Positions 10,990 to 19,651 of a stretch of DNA of 64,000 nt are shown here, piece after piece. Where the stretch lies: assembly GCF_029784165.1 (NCBI RefSeq), contig NC_073696.1:154230713-154294712 (forward strand). The letters are read 5' to 3'. Every line of letters starts with the position of its first letter. Within the stretch, counting starts at the first letter, position 1. Origin of the DNA: Wyeomyia smithii. Its lineage: Eukaryota > Arthropoda > Insecta > Diptera > Culicidae. The notes beneath the pieces were generated by a model. It ran no database searches, was not told where the DNA came from, and saw nothing but the letters and a program-made list of their open reading frames with translations. Both the position numbers and the translations under genes were made by a program.

Positions 10990-11671
10990 CACACTAAATC
11001 CAAAAAAAGTCGTTCGGTAATTTTCCATCGGTAAAGTGTATAATACCGGTATTCCTGCAAAAAAGCATCAAATTAACGACTGTTCTGTAAGATCTGTAAG
11101 TTTTACCAAAATTCTGTTAACTGTTACCAAAATATTTGCTTAATTTTACATTCACCGAAATTTGTATAACTTTTTACCGAACAACCTGTAGAAATGCCAA
11201 ATTGCGAATGTGGTGGCCATTTTTCTCATACGTGCAACCGTGCAAGACGCGAATATTTTCTACTGGTGCTGCTGATTTGTTTTAATTGTTGTTGTGTGTA
11301 AACATAGGATATTTATAATTTGGAAAGTGTTAATGAATGTACGAGTCGCTAACATTTTTCGTAAGTGATCTGGTTGATTTAGTTTGATTTTAGACGGTAC
11401 CGGCAGGCTCATTTATAACCGACTTTTCTGCCACCGGTATTTTTTACAGGTGCGTTCGGTATTTTTGTTCATTTTTAAAGTTTCTTTCGGTAAATTTTAC
11501 TGGCTGCTCAGTTTGAAGCATTACCAAAAAGCTGCGAAAATTACCGACCACTCGGTTGGTGGTTTCACAAACTGTTCGGTAATTTTCGGAAACACCGAAG
11601 ATTTCACTGAACGTTCAGCTGTTGAAATTCCGGTAAAATTTTACCGAATTCGGTGTTTTATTTTAAGTGTG
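10990..11671. mobile_element. TIR element W2 nested in W1
   Basis: It starts CACACTAAA and ends TTTAAGTGTG, with TA on both sides (10988-10989 and 11672-11673). Imperfect terminal repeats share CACACT and, about 25 bases in, TTCGGTAA. The interior holds many direct and inverted copies of TTCGGTAAA/TTTACCGAA. No credible ORF. Probably a Tc1/mariner-type MITE. Confidence 0.65.
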
Positions 11672-11937
11672 TAATATAAAAAAATCTCACATTGTAAAAT
11701 TTAATACTTGATATAATATACTCTTTACCTTGCAACTTCTTAAACGACGCAGTATCAAATCTCTTTTAAAGTCCTTCCATGGCAATTGTTGACAAGTAAT
11801 AAACAAAACAGATCGTAGAAGTAACGCGTGCGAACAAATCGACAGTAGTATCGGAGTATTTTTTCACCCGTTAATGGGTAAACAAATGACCCATTTTTTT
11901 CTAAGAACATGTCTTTCTAATGCGTACAATTTTACCC

Positions 11938-11950
11938 ATTTCACATTTTT
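11938..11950. repeat. SINE target-site duplication, left copy
   Basis: ATTTCACATTTTT is repeated exactly at 12296-12308 on the other side of the SINE. Confidence 0.85.
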
Positions 11951-12295
11951 TTTATTCTCGCTTATTTTCCGTCGGTCTAGTTCCGCCACTGTTGTGGCCA
12001 ATCACCGACGCCCGAGAGGCGACTCCACACCCAGGACTCTAACTCACGACCCGTTTATTAACGGACCGGCGCCAACGGCTTTACTTCCTCATGCGATGGA
12101 AGGCGTGATCCCAAAGATTTTTCGCCTCAGAAAATCTCCCGGTGTCGGCTAGGATTGAATCTAGACCAGTTGGGTTGGTTGTGAGTGGATCACGCCACCT
12201 CACAACCATCGTCACCTATGTCGGCGGTGGGATTCGAACCCAGGCGTCGAGCGTGGTTGGCGGAGACGTTACCAACCACACTAGGCCCCCGCTCT
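11951..12295 (-). mobile_element. tRNA-derived SINE
   Basis: A 345-bp element on the minus strand between 13-bp direct repeats. Near its 5' end (right side) it has an A-box-like TAGTGTGGTTGG (12283-12272) and a perfect B box GGTTCGAATCC (12240-12230). These are the internal RNA polymerase III promoter parts of a tRNA. No cloverleaf can be drawn for a working tRNA. The body is unrelated to tRNA and the 3' end is A-rich (AAAATAAGCGAGAATAAA). It resembles in build the mosquito Feilai-type SINEs, but identity was not tested. It needs a LINE partner for movement. Confidence 0.8.
12230..12283 (-). promoter_or_regulatory. Pol III internal promoter (A and B boxes) of the SINE
   Basis: B box GGTTCGAATCC at 12240-12230 matches the consensus perfectly. 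The A-box-like TAGTGTGGTTGG at 12283-12272 is weaker. The spacing of about 31 bases is normal for tRNA genes. Confidence 0.7.
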
Positions 12296-12411
12296 ATTTC
12301 ACATTTTTAAATTTACCCATTTTTTTGACAGCCGCATATGATAGAAAAAAATGGGTACAACAATACCCATTAATGGGTTTTCGACTCTTACCGTGTAAGT
12401 ATACTTTATTA

Positions 12412-13478
12412 GGGCATCTTCATGCGGTGGTCTATTTTTGAAACAATTTTATACTAGATTTACACCAGCGAAACCTGAATAGAACCAGTTAATATAGACC
12501 AACTTTTCGTTCTCCGCACCGGTGTTGTATATCTTGTTGTTTTAAACCGCTGACTTCTGTCACACTGTCCACAACTAAATACCCCATGCTATCAGTTTAT
12601 GAGACTTGTTATAATAAAAAGCACTCAATATTTAACAAACGGAAATTCGATAATTATTACGTACATTAAACGATTACTTTGGCAAGACACTTTATATCCA
12701 CAAGACTTTATGGATTTGACGGTTTGACCCGAGCGTCAGTGACATTTCTCAGGATGGATTGGTATGATCGAAAAATTTCTACTACAAGTAGGGCTTCGGA
12801 GGATAGCGCAAAATATTTGATCGCGTAGATGTTCATCTTCCATTTTTGTCTCATCAATCTTTCAGAATCTTGCAGTTCTTTAAACTTGGGTTCGGTTTTG
12901 AAGATATTGAAACAAGTCTGCATTTTGAACGTTTTCAGTTCAGTGTCTTCAAGGAACATTTTTCTGGCCTCTTACTGTCTCCTCTAGTCCCACTATAATT
13001 AAGGCGATTAACAAAATAGCCAACATATTTGTTATTCTAGTGGCTGATGGTTGCAAACCAAGTAGTTGAACCTACGGTTATGGTCTTCCAGAATTCCCCC
13101 TTTTGCTGGTCGGTTTCCTTGAAGCCAAAAACGACAAACCTGTTCATTTTCTTTTTCAGAAAAGCAAAAAAATGAATTGTGAATTGTCATAAAAAATCTT
13201 TGTTTTGTTTATTCCCCAACACTCGAAAATGATTATATGGAAATAGCTAAAAATGAAGAATTCAATTAAAATATGACATTTTACCCACCTATTGGTAGCG
13301 TACAAAGGGTTTCTAAACTACATATTTCTTGTTCCAAAAAGTGACAAAAATAGACCAAAACGTATACCAGTTTCAAATGGTATAAAACAAAATTTACACC
13401 ACCGGTGCAGCAGTGAATTTGAGTTTGTTCCAAAAAAATAGAACAAAACAACGATTTGGACCACCGCTGAAGATGCCC
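12412..13478 (+). mobile_element. PIF/Harbinger-like MITE copy H2 (uninterrupted)
   Basis: About 1.07 kb from GGGCATCTTCATGCGGTGG to its inverted end GACCACCGCTGAAGATGCCC. Flanks are TTA on the left and TAA on the right, so one TWA duplication has probably mutated. It is collinear with H1 in reverse and gives the empty target site for I-A: AAACCGCTGACTTC at about 12544-12557. A minus-strand frame of 83 codons (12959-12708) shows no known domain and is broken in H1, so I do not call a gene. Confidence 0.8.
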
Positions 13479-13481
13479 TAA

Positions 13482-13675
<194 letters not shown>

Positions 13676-13710
13676 GTTGTATGGTGCCGCTAAGAACACT
13701 TAGTAGTCAA

Positions 13711-13903
13711 CCAATGAGTATAAAAGAGAGGTGAGGAGGAAACTTACTAACACTTGCACGCGCCCCTCTGCCCAGAGTTGATGCCAAATAGTGACGTAGC
13801 TATTTGGATTTACCATTGAGTTCGTCTAGTTGTTTACATTTGAAGCATTTACTAATACTAGGAAAATGCACTCTCCTCCTCACCTCTCTTTTATGCTCAT
13901 TGG
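13711..13903. repeat. Inverted pair of CCAAT/TATA promoter-like segments
   Basis: CCAATGAG followed by a TATAAAAGAGAGG-type sequence at 13711-13740 returns as a 30-bp inverted copy at 13874-13903 with one mismatch. Each arm has a CCAAT box and a TATA-like box, and they face each other across about 130 bases. No ORF lies between them. It may be a small fold-back element. Confidence 0.6.
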
Positions 13904-14330
13904 TAGTCAACGATTTAATAAAATCGATAGTTTTACAGCTTTTATCGATATTATCGCAATAAGAAGGGTTGCGGTTTTTAATGTAGAAATTTCGAGCAGT
14001 CGTAATTTGTACACAATCGACAATTTTATCCCTTCCCAGCTTATATTTAAGATAAATATGTTTGTTTTAATGTTGATTTGAAAAAAAAAACACCCACCTT
14101 ACAAAATCAGTGTTATATCATTGCAAAAACAGCGACTCTATAACCTGTGATAATATTCATGCGTCTGGCAGCTTAGACTGTAATCCGCGCTGCCATCACT
14201 AAACTGGTTAGAGTCGCAAGTTGCAGAAAGATGTCGTTAGCATTCCAAACGAGTAAAAGTTTGAAATCTTACACACGATTTCTGGAGTTTTATGTTCTAG
14301 CTTGGATGTCTGTTATCTATATATACTGAG
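13904..14330. other. AT-rich spacer without a recognised gene
   Basis: I see no conserved ORF or repeat end here. The 83-codon frame at 13830-14081 has no recognisable motif. Confidence 0.4.
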
Positions 14331-14339
14331 TAAGGTCGT

Positions 14340-14705
14340 CATACGTCAAAAATTGAGTAGAATCTACTCTGTTTATGCAAACCAGAAATTAACGAAAATG
14401 AGTACAAGTTACCCCTAGGGGCTAGACAACTTTCTTTTTAAGAGAAATATTTCGGTAACATTATATCAAGAGATTTGCCCAAAACTGAACGCGGTCTAAT
14501 CCAAACACCGCGCTTGAATCAAAGGCCGCGCTGAGTTGCCAGATGTATGCTGTTTTTATTTGCATCAACCTTCATTGGTAAAGAATCGGGAAAATCCTTG
14601 AAAAAATCACTGCTGGAGACAGTGGAGACTAAAAAGGATTACTAATCACCAGAGGAAAATCTATTGGATCATATACTTAATGTTAATGGTTTTTATACCA
14701 TAACA
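14340..14705 (-). repeat. Probable 3' LTR of gypsy element G2 (left edge uncertain)
   Basis: Read on the minus strand, a purine-rich tract (GATAGAGGGTGGCG, 14719-14706) is followed by TGTTATGGTATAAAAACC from 14705. This fits a polypurine tract and the TG start of an LTR. It lies about 90 bases beyond the end of the G2 pol remnant. The matching 5' LTR is not seen because G2 is cut at the inverted-repeat centre, so the other edge cannot be set. Confidence 0.5.
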
Positions 14706-14796
14706 CGCCACCCTCTATCAGGTTGTCGAATAAGTCATTGATATGTTCGTTAGAAACTTTAGTAGTTCTGTTATTTGCATTAGTATAACCCGATGA

Positions 14797-15039
14797 TCAA
14801 TCATCATATGGAGGGTGCGGTGACGACATTTGTCGTTTGTAATGATTTTTTGGGTTAGTCAAGTCAATCCAAATTTTTGGTTTATGTTTTAAAATTCTTT
14901 CGGAAGGAAAATCACCTTCCTGTGTCAGGCAAGTATTTCTGTAATTAATTAAAAATAAATTAATCTGGTCTTCCAGATTTGAATGTTTGGTTTCAGGATC
15001 CAGTAGGAACTTTTTTAATACTTCTTTAACTGTTCTCAC
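14797..15039 (-). pseudogene. G2 integrase C-terminal fragment
   Basis: About 80 codons beginning RTVKEVLKKFLLDP and continuing LFLINYRNT, typical of the end of the gypsy integrase catalytic core, then ERILKHKPK. It is the continuation of the integrase piece that ends at 28406. CR1-like element N1 sits between them. Confidence 0.8.
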
Positions 15040-15297
15040 TCATGTGTGTACTGTAGCTGTAAACATAGCGCGTTTGATATTTGATTTTAAAATCGTTGTT
15101 TTTTGTTGTAAAATTCGTTCGATAATCGTATTTTTGGTGTTACTGTGTTATTTAAATCGATTGTGATCATTCTGTGCTGTGGGACATTGAAAATTGGATT
15201 GATACGCCGCTAAAAATCGACATTGAATTCCGCCAAATAAACTATTTCACTAGCCTCTACTCCAACGTTATTATTTGGTGCGAATCAACCGGTAACA

Positions 15298-15481
15298 ATG
15301 GCAAAGATGTGCAAACAATGCCAATTGGATGTGAACGAGATCGAACCGATACGCTGTGGCTTTTGTGAAGCATACTTCCACATTAGCCAACAATGTTGTT
15401 CAGCTGCTAGCTGATGCGGTAGATAAATTGGGCAAGAAATTCGATGGTATTGCACTGTCTCATTCGAATGCAGGTGGTAGT
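15298..15481 (+). pseudogene. N1 ORF1, 5' part (PHD-like zinc finger)
   Basis: ATG at 15298 starts MAKMCKQCQLDVNEIEPIRC, followed by GFCEAYFHISQQCC. The spacing C-x2-C, C-x2-C, H, C resembles a PHD/treble-clef finger found at the start of CR1-type ORF1 proteins. A TGA at 15412-15414 ends this frame. The next expected residues (LADAVDKLGKKFDGIA) continue in another frame, so there is a frameshift near 15405. Gypsy element G1 inserts at 15482. Confidence 0.7.
15477..15481. repeat. G1 target-site duplication, left (GTAGT)
   Basis: GTAGT abuts the left LTR edge and is repeated at 24976-24980 directly after the right LTR. The length of 5 bp is normal for Ty3/gypsy integration. Confidence 0.85.
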
Positions 15482-15967
15482 TGTCGTGACGTTTTTCTGC
15501 CATTTTACAAAAACGCGTCTAATCGCGGTAACTATATGGCCAACAGAATGACGAACACAAAATCTCTCAGACCCATCAAACCCACGAGAGAATTTTATTT
15601 CATTTACCATTCTTTTTTGCACTGCTATTGAGGACCAAAACCCGCGCAAATCAATTACTCGTGCGAGCGAGACACAAACTCTCCGCTTGAATTTCTCTCT
15701 AATTGCCGATCAATCCCGAATCACTCGCTTCACCTTCTTCTTTTTTTCTTCGCTCTAGCTGGTAGCGTAAGAGCAATTCTGTTTTCAACCGTACCTTCCA
15801 TTACGGTTGCCAACTTTTTTCTTCCGGTAGAGAATAGCGGATTGCGTTTCTGTATAGATGGTTGGCAAATGTTCATTAGATAATAACTCAGTAATGCCTG
15901 CACTGGAAAAATATCACTTTGTAAGTGTGACAGAAATTTAATAAGGACAATGGACTTAACTACTACA
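15482..15967 (-). repeat. G1 3' LTR
   Basis: On the minus strand it begins TGTAGTAGTTAAGTCC and ends ACGTCACGACA. It aligns along its whole length with 24494-24975. Confidence 0.9.
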
Positions 15968-15992
15968 ATATTCCTCTTCTCTACTCTCACAA
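15968..15992 (-). other. G1 polypurine tract
   Basis: Read on the minus strand, GAGAGTAGAGAAGAGGAATAT directly precedes the 3' LTR. It would prime plus-strand DNA synthesis. Confidence 0.75.
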
Positions 15993-16040
15993 CATTAAAA
16001 AAAATTAATTTGAATTATTATTATTCTCTCATTTTTTTGA

Positions 16041-16400
16041 AGTAGAATACTTCTCTCAGGAAGTTCGGCTACATAGGGATGTGAAATGAAAATCTAAAAC
16101 CGAAAAAAGTGAAAAATATGTCCAATTTCAAATGCTAATAAATCGGTTAGTATTCGATGGATTTCCTTCGTTCTTGCTGCAATAGATTGGAAAATCTTCT
16201 AAGATTCTTCCCAAAATAAGATAATTGTAATTTTATTATTCACACTATTGTACTATTGAAAATAGTCAAGCCTTGTCAAAACGAAAAATTCGACCTCTGA
16301 TTGGTCGTTATATGCTTGCTTCCCAAGCACGGTCGACAGGATCATATACCTTGCAATTGAAAACATGCTATTTGGCCTATATAAGAGCCTGTTTCAGCCG
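16041..16400 (+). promoter_or_regulatory. Promoter unit 1 (ATTGG box and TATA box)
   Basis: The unit begins AGTAGAATACTTCTCTCAGG and ends past TATATAAG (16378-16385). An inverted CCAAT box (ATTGG, 16300-16304) sits 78 bases upstream of the TATA box. It is repeated at 18671-19020 with the same order and nearly the same spacing. About 55 bases after TATA comes GACAGCGACAACAGCAGTC, also seen after TATA 2. This looks like a complete RNA polymerase II promoter without a coding sequence. Confidence 0.6.
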
Positions 16401-16593
16401 GAGCCGCTCGTAATAGTTCTAGACAGCGACAACAGCAGTCGTCCTTCCTTAGCAGCAGCACTAGCTCTGTGGTTGGTCACGTCTCAGGAGCAGCGCGGTT
16501 TTTCTCAGCGTGTGTCGCCAGACAGCCATTATTCCCCCCGTGTTGGGGCAGCATGAAGATTGCCATCAGGAAATCCAATTTTGGAAATCAAAA

Positions 16594-16609
16594 TGCCTTT
16601 TTGAAGGCA
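16594..16609 (+). other. Stem-loop 1 (6-bp stem, TTTG loop)
   Basis: TGCCTTTTTGAAGGCA folds into a perfect 6-bp stem with a 4-nt loop and is followed by AATAAAC. The geometry matches histone mRNA 3' ends, though the stem sequence differs from the consensus. Confidence 0.5.
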
Positions 16610-16814
16610 AATAAACAAGTCATTGAAAGTTAATATTTTTTGTCAACGCAAGCAAGCATTCTGTGTTGCATCCTAACAATTTAAATTTGTCGCACTCGTC
16701 TAATTCACTGAATGTGAAATAGCTTCCACAGTGCATGTTGTCCGTGTATCTTAGTTCCCCCAATGTTAGGGCAGCTCAAAGGTTGTAATTAGCAACCGAT
16801 TTTGAACCGCAACA

Positions 16815-16830
16815 TGCTTTTTTCAAGGCA
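16815..16830 (+). other. Stem-loop 2 (6-bp stem, TTTC loop)
   Basis: TGCTTTTTTCAAGGCA forms a 6-bp stem with one G-U pair and a TTTC loop, then AATAAAA. The T-to-C difference from stem-loop 1 is tolerated by the G-U pair. Confidence 0.5.
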
Positions 16831-17554
16831 AATAAAAAAATAATTGAAGGTTAATAATTTTCTGGCATCAACACAAGCAGACATTCTGTGCGGGATGCAA
16901 TCAAATTCTGTTGTAGTTGTCTAATTTTCACTTTATTTAGTAAACCCCCCACTGTAGGGGCAGCGTAAAGGCTACGATCAGCATAACCGACATTGAATAA
17001 TATACTGCCCTGTTAGTACGCATTCACAAAAGCAGTTAGTTCGACTATGCAGAGCTAATATGAAGTCGATTCAATCAATCAGCATAAACAGAATTTCGTC
17101 GTCTCCCAGCTGCCAAGTTGCAACATGATGCAACACGCAACAGCGAGCAAACGAAATCGCTTGATGTTACAAACCGCAATAAGATACGGGTTAAAACCGT
17201 TGCGTGTGTGAGAGCACCATCGGTGTTTATTCGCTGGATACGCTATCTACTGTCTACTGAACGCAATAATCTGCTTACATGCGACACGGGGACGGGAACA
17301 TTTTCTTCAACGAAGCTGCGCAACACGACACAAAACATGTTATTTTGTTGCTTCAATGAGAGTGCTATCGGTCCGGTTCGACAAGAAATCATTTTTGTGC
17401 ATCCGTGCTACGAAACTGAGGAAAAACTATAGAAACTGAAAAAAGAGGTGGAGCTTATCAAATGATCGCTTTGAACCAGAATGAAGTCACACATATTTTT
17501 CAAGTTATATCATTCCACCAAGTACGTAAAATAATTCATTTCTATTTTCATCCC

Positions 17555-17562
17555 TATATAAG
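17555..17562 (+). promoter_or_regulatory. TATA box 2
   Basis: TATATAAG followed by AGCCTGTTTTAGTCGAAGCC and, about 40 bases on, GAACAGCGACGACAGCAGTC, as after TATA box 1. The upstream unit with the ATTGG box is not preserved here. Confidence 0.5.
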
Positions 17563-17659
17563 AGCCTGTTTTAGTCGAAGCCGCTCATAGTAGTTCTGAA
17601 CAGCGACGACAGCAGTCCTCCCTTAGCAGCAGCGGGAGCGAGCAGTGGGTACCATCGAT

Positions 17660-17860
17660 AGCGGATGGCGGCCACAACTGTGGCATGGCTGCGAATAGGC
17701 GTAGCAGTTTCAGCGGATCTCACCATCGATAGCAGCAGGGCCAGCAGATGCAGGTACAGCGGATATCAATGGCGGCCACAACTGTGGCATGGCTACGGAT
17801 AGCGTTGCAGTTGCTCAGCAGTTGGTCCAGCGTATAGCGGCCACAACTGTGGCATGGCTA
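17660..17860 (+). repeat. Three copies of GCGGCCACAACTGTGGCATGG
   Basis: The palindromic core GCCACAACTGTGGC lies at 17671-17684, 17775-17788 and 17840-17853. Each is followed by CATGGCT and an ATAGCGT-like word. They sit in GC-richer sequence than the surroundings. Confidence 0.7.
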
Positions 17861-18010
17861 TGCATAGCGTAGCTGTTGCAGCGGGTATATCAGCATCGAT
17901 AGTAGCAGGGTCAGCTGATGCAACGACACTCCCTTCACTAAAATGCTGTTTCAGTGTGGTAGCGGGAAGCATCAGTAGCAGGCTTGCATGAAGTGAATAC
18001 ATCAGCCAGC

Positions 18011-18178
18011 AACTTTCTCTAAGGCCTCTGCCATAGTAGACGCGAAAAGCGGCGCGAACCGATTCGCTCGGCCGTAGGTTGATGTACAGCTCTATACTGA
18101 TGGCTGTACATTAACCTACAGCTGAGCGAATCGCATCACTTTTCGCATCTATTATGGCAGAGGCCTAATGGGAAAGTT
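18011..18178. repeat. Long imperfect hairpin 1 (about 168 nt)
   Basis: Arms pair almost end to end: AACTTTC with GAAAGTT, AGGCCTCTGCCATA with TATGGCAGAGGCCT, CGATTCGCTC with GAGCGAATCG, and ATGTACAGC with GCTGTACAT, around a loop of about 11 bases. Small internal loops interrupt it. It is related to hairpin 2 at 19192-19352. It could be a fold-back repeat or a long hairpin RNA precursor. Confidence 0.65.
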
Positions 18179-18260
18179 GTATCAGTTTGTTCAGAAGAAT
18201 ATTATTGTCGGTAATATTACAGAGATGCGATTGCGTAAATCCAATTTTGAATTGAACAAT

Positions 18261-18276
18261 TTTTCTTTTGAGAACA
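18261..18276 (+). other. Stem-loop 3 (imperfect, TTTG loop)
   Basis: TTTTCTTTTGAGAACA pairs five of six positions around TTTG. It is preceded by GAACAA and followed by AATAACA. Confidence 0.35.
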
Positions 18277-18626
18277 AATAACACCCTTATTTGAAGAGTT
18301 AATAGCTTTTGGTACCAATAGCAGTATAGTGACAGCCTCAGCGGTAGATGCAGATGCAGCCGATACTTCCCTGAGGCCGATGTAAAGGTAAATGGGAGCA
18401 GCACGGCGAAACAGTTCGGGTTATGCTTAGACGCGCGTCATTTTTCGTTGTTGATATTCCCCGCATGAAACGACGCGCTTTCGTATGATAGCGGTGGTAT
18501 TAGCGGTAGATGCTTTTGCCAACACTTCCTCCAGTAAAGCCGTGTCTAGTTTTCAATGTGAAAACACCTTTCTCATTGTGTTGACCGTGCGCCTTAGTCC
18601 TCACTATCAATGATAAATTGAACAAT

Positions 18627-18642
18627 TGTCCTTATAAGGACA
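18627..18642 (+). other. Stem-loop 4 (6-bp stem, TATA loop)
   Basis: TGTCCTTATAAGGACA forms a perfect 6-bp stem with a 4-nt loop. It is preceded by GAACAAT like stem-loop 3 and followed by ACAAATG. Its stem bases differ from those of stem-loops 1 and 2, yet the shape is the same. Confidence 0.45.
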
Positions 18643-18670
18643 ACAAATGAATTAATGAAGATTTAATTTT

Positions 18671-19020
18671 GAATTAGAATACTTCTCTCAGGAAGTTCGG
18701 CTACATAGGGATGTAAAATGAAAATCTAAAACTGAAAAAAGTTTGAAAAATTTCAAATGCTAATAAATCGGTTAGTTTTCGATGGATTTCCTTCGTTTTT
18801 GCAGCAATCGATTAGAAAATCTTCTAAGATTCCTACCAAATGCTTCATGCAATTTTATCATTCGAACTATTGTACAATTGAAAACTCTTAAGCCTTGTCA
18901 AAACATAAAATTCGACCTCTGATTGGTCGTTATACCGCGCTTTCCCAAGCACGGTCGGCAGAGTTATGGACCTAGTAAATTGGGAATGCATCATTTGGCC
19001 TATATAAGAGCTTCATCAGA
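18671..19020 (+). promoter_or_regulatory. Promoter unit 3 (ATTGG box and TATA box)
   Basis: Second long copy of the unit at 16041-16400. It starts GAATTAGAATACTTCTCTC, has ATTGG at 18921-18925 and TATATAAG at 19001-19008, 80 bases apart. Downstream of TATA the sequence differs from units 1 and 2 (CTTCATCAG). Confidence 0.6.
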
Positions 19021-19191
19021 TAATAAACAAACATTTCATCGGATATTAAATTGAACAACTGAAATTTGAAGAACACAAATGATTATTTGAAGAGTTTATA
19101 TTTTCTCGTTTTGCGCTATAATCCAAAGTTAATTATCTTCATCTACATGCATACTCTGACTATTATTACGTGTTTGCGTCGCTTGGTGTTT

Positions 19192-19352
19192 GGCTGCGGT
19201 CATGCAGAACGCAAATAACGGCGCGATGCGATTCGGCAAGATGAAATCTGTTGAAATGTATAGCTCTACTTCGCCTTAAAAAGAGCTGTACATTTCACCA
19301 CGGTAAGGCGAATCGCATCGCGCCGGCATTCGCGTTCTGCATAACCGTAGCC
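19192..19352. repeat. Long imperfect hairpin 2 (about 160 nt)
   Basis: ATGCAGAACGC pairs with GCGTTCTGCAT, GGCGCGATGCGATTCG with CGAATCGCATCGCGCC, and GAAATGTA-AGCTCT with AGAGCTGTACATTTC. It shares GCGATTCG, ATGTA(C/T)AGCTCTA and GCGAATCGCATC with hairpin 1, so the two come from one repeat. Confidence 0.65.
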
Positions 19353-19651
19353 TTTATTCCGTTCCCGTTTAATGATGTCGTATTAAATGTGCATATTACA
19401 ATTCGGCAGCACTTCAACTCCCATTTGCACAAAATTTAAAAATATCCAATGAACTTCATTCAAAATATCAGACAAAAAGAAATTACAATACTGCCAATGA
19501 ACGGTCAACGTTTATTTACTAGAAAAAATGACTGACACGCAAGCAGCCAGGTTAACTTTCTTGTAAAAGTATTCTACTTCAACCTTGCGGTCGTGGCTTT
19601 GCATACAACCTTCTTGTGATTTTTTTTTATTTTTATTTTATTAGTTTTAGA

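Larger units (their letters stand above)
10598..12395. mobile_element. TIR element W1 (TA target duplication), non-autonomous
   Basis: The ends are 32-bp perfect inverted repeats beginning CACGGTAAGAGTCGAAAACC, flanked by TA on both sides (10596-10597 and 12396-12397). The sub-terminal regions are full of direct and inverted copies of ACCCATTAATGGGT and shorter TTTACCCATT/AATGGGTA words. The TA duplication suggests Tc1/mariner-type mobilisation (inferred). There is no transposase. It contains a second TIR element (10990-11671) and a SINE (11951-12295); without them it would be about 0.75 kb. Confidence 0.8.
16540..16990 (+). repeat. Diverged tandem units with CCCC..GGGG and stem-loop
   Basis: Three units start with a C-run, a short loop and GGGGCAGC (or AGGGCAGC): about 16535, 16757 and 16946. 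Each is followed by AAG-TTG-ATCAG-like words. The first two have a 16-nt stem-loop, then CAAATAAA and an AATTGAAGGTTAAT-like word. Period is about 190-220 bases and divergence is high. Confidence 0.55.
16037..19582. mobile_element. 3.5-kb non-coding block with terminal inverted repeats inside G1
   Basis: It is bounded by a perfect 16-bp inverted repeat TTGAAGTAGAATACTT (16037-16052 and inverted at 19567-19582). No clear target duplication flanks it. Inside are two long copies and one short copy of a CCAAT/TATA promoter unit, about 200-base tandem units each with a 6-bp stem and 4-nt loop, three copies of a GCCACAACTGTGGC motif, and two related long hairpins. No ORF of known type is present. 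It lies between the pol stop and the polypurine tract of G1, so it would be part of the genomic RNA of G1. Whether it is a DNA transposon, a fold-back element or captured gene flanks is open. Confidence 0.65.

Noticed and set aside
12230..12295. Possible tRNA gene
   Set aside because: A and B boxes are there but no acceptor or anticodon stems can be formed; the 13-bp direct repeats show it is a SINE.
12708..12959. 83-codon minus-strand frame in MITE H2
   Set aside because: The corresponding part of H1 is broken and no domain is visible; possibly a trace of an ancestral Harbinger gene but unsupported.
15730..15990. 86-codon minus-strand frame, also 24740-24958
   Set aside because: Lies in the G1 LTRs and is not kept between the two LTRs at its start.
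16365..17432. ORFs of 63 and 104 codons in the G1 block
   Set aside because: No motif, not repeated with the promoter units, composition like the surrounding non-coding DNA.
16594..18642. Histone gene cluster
   Set aside because: Stem-loops and promoter units suggest it, but there is no histone coding sequence in any frame nearby.
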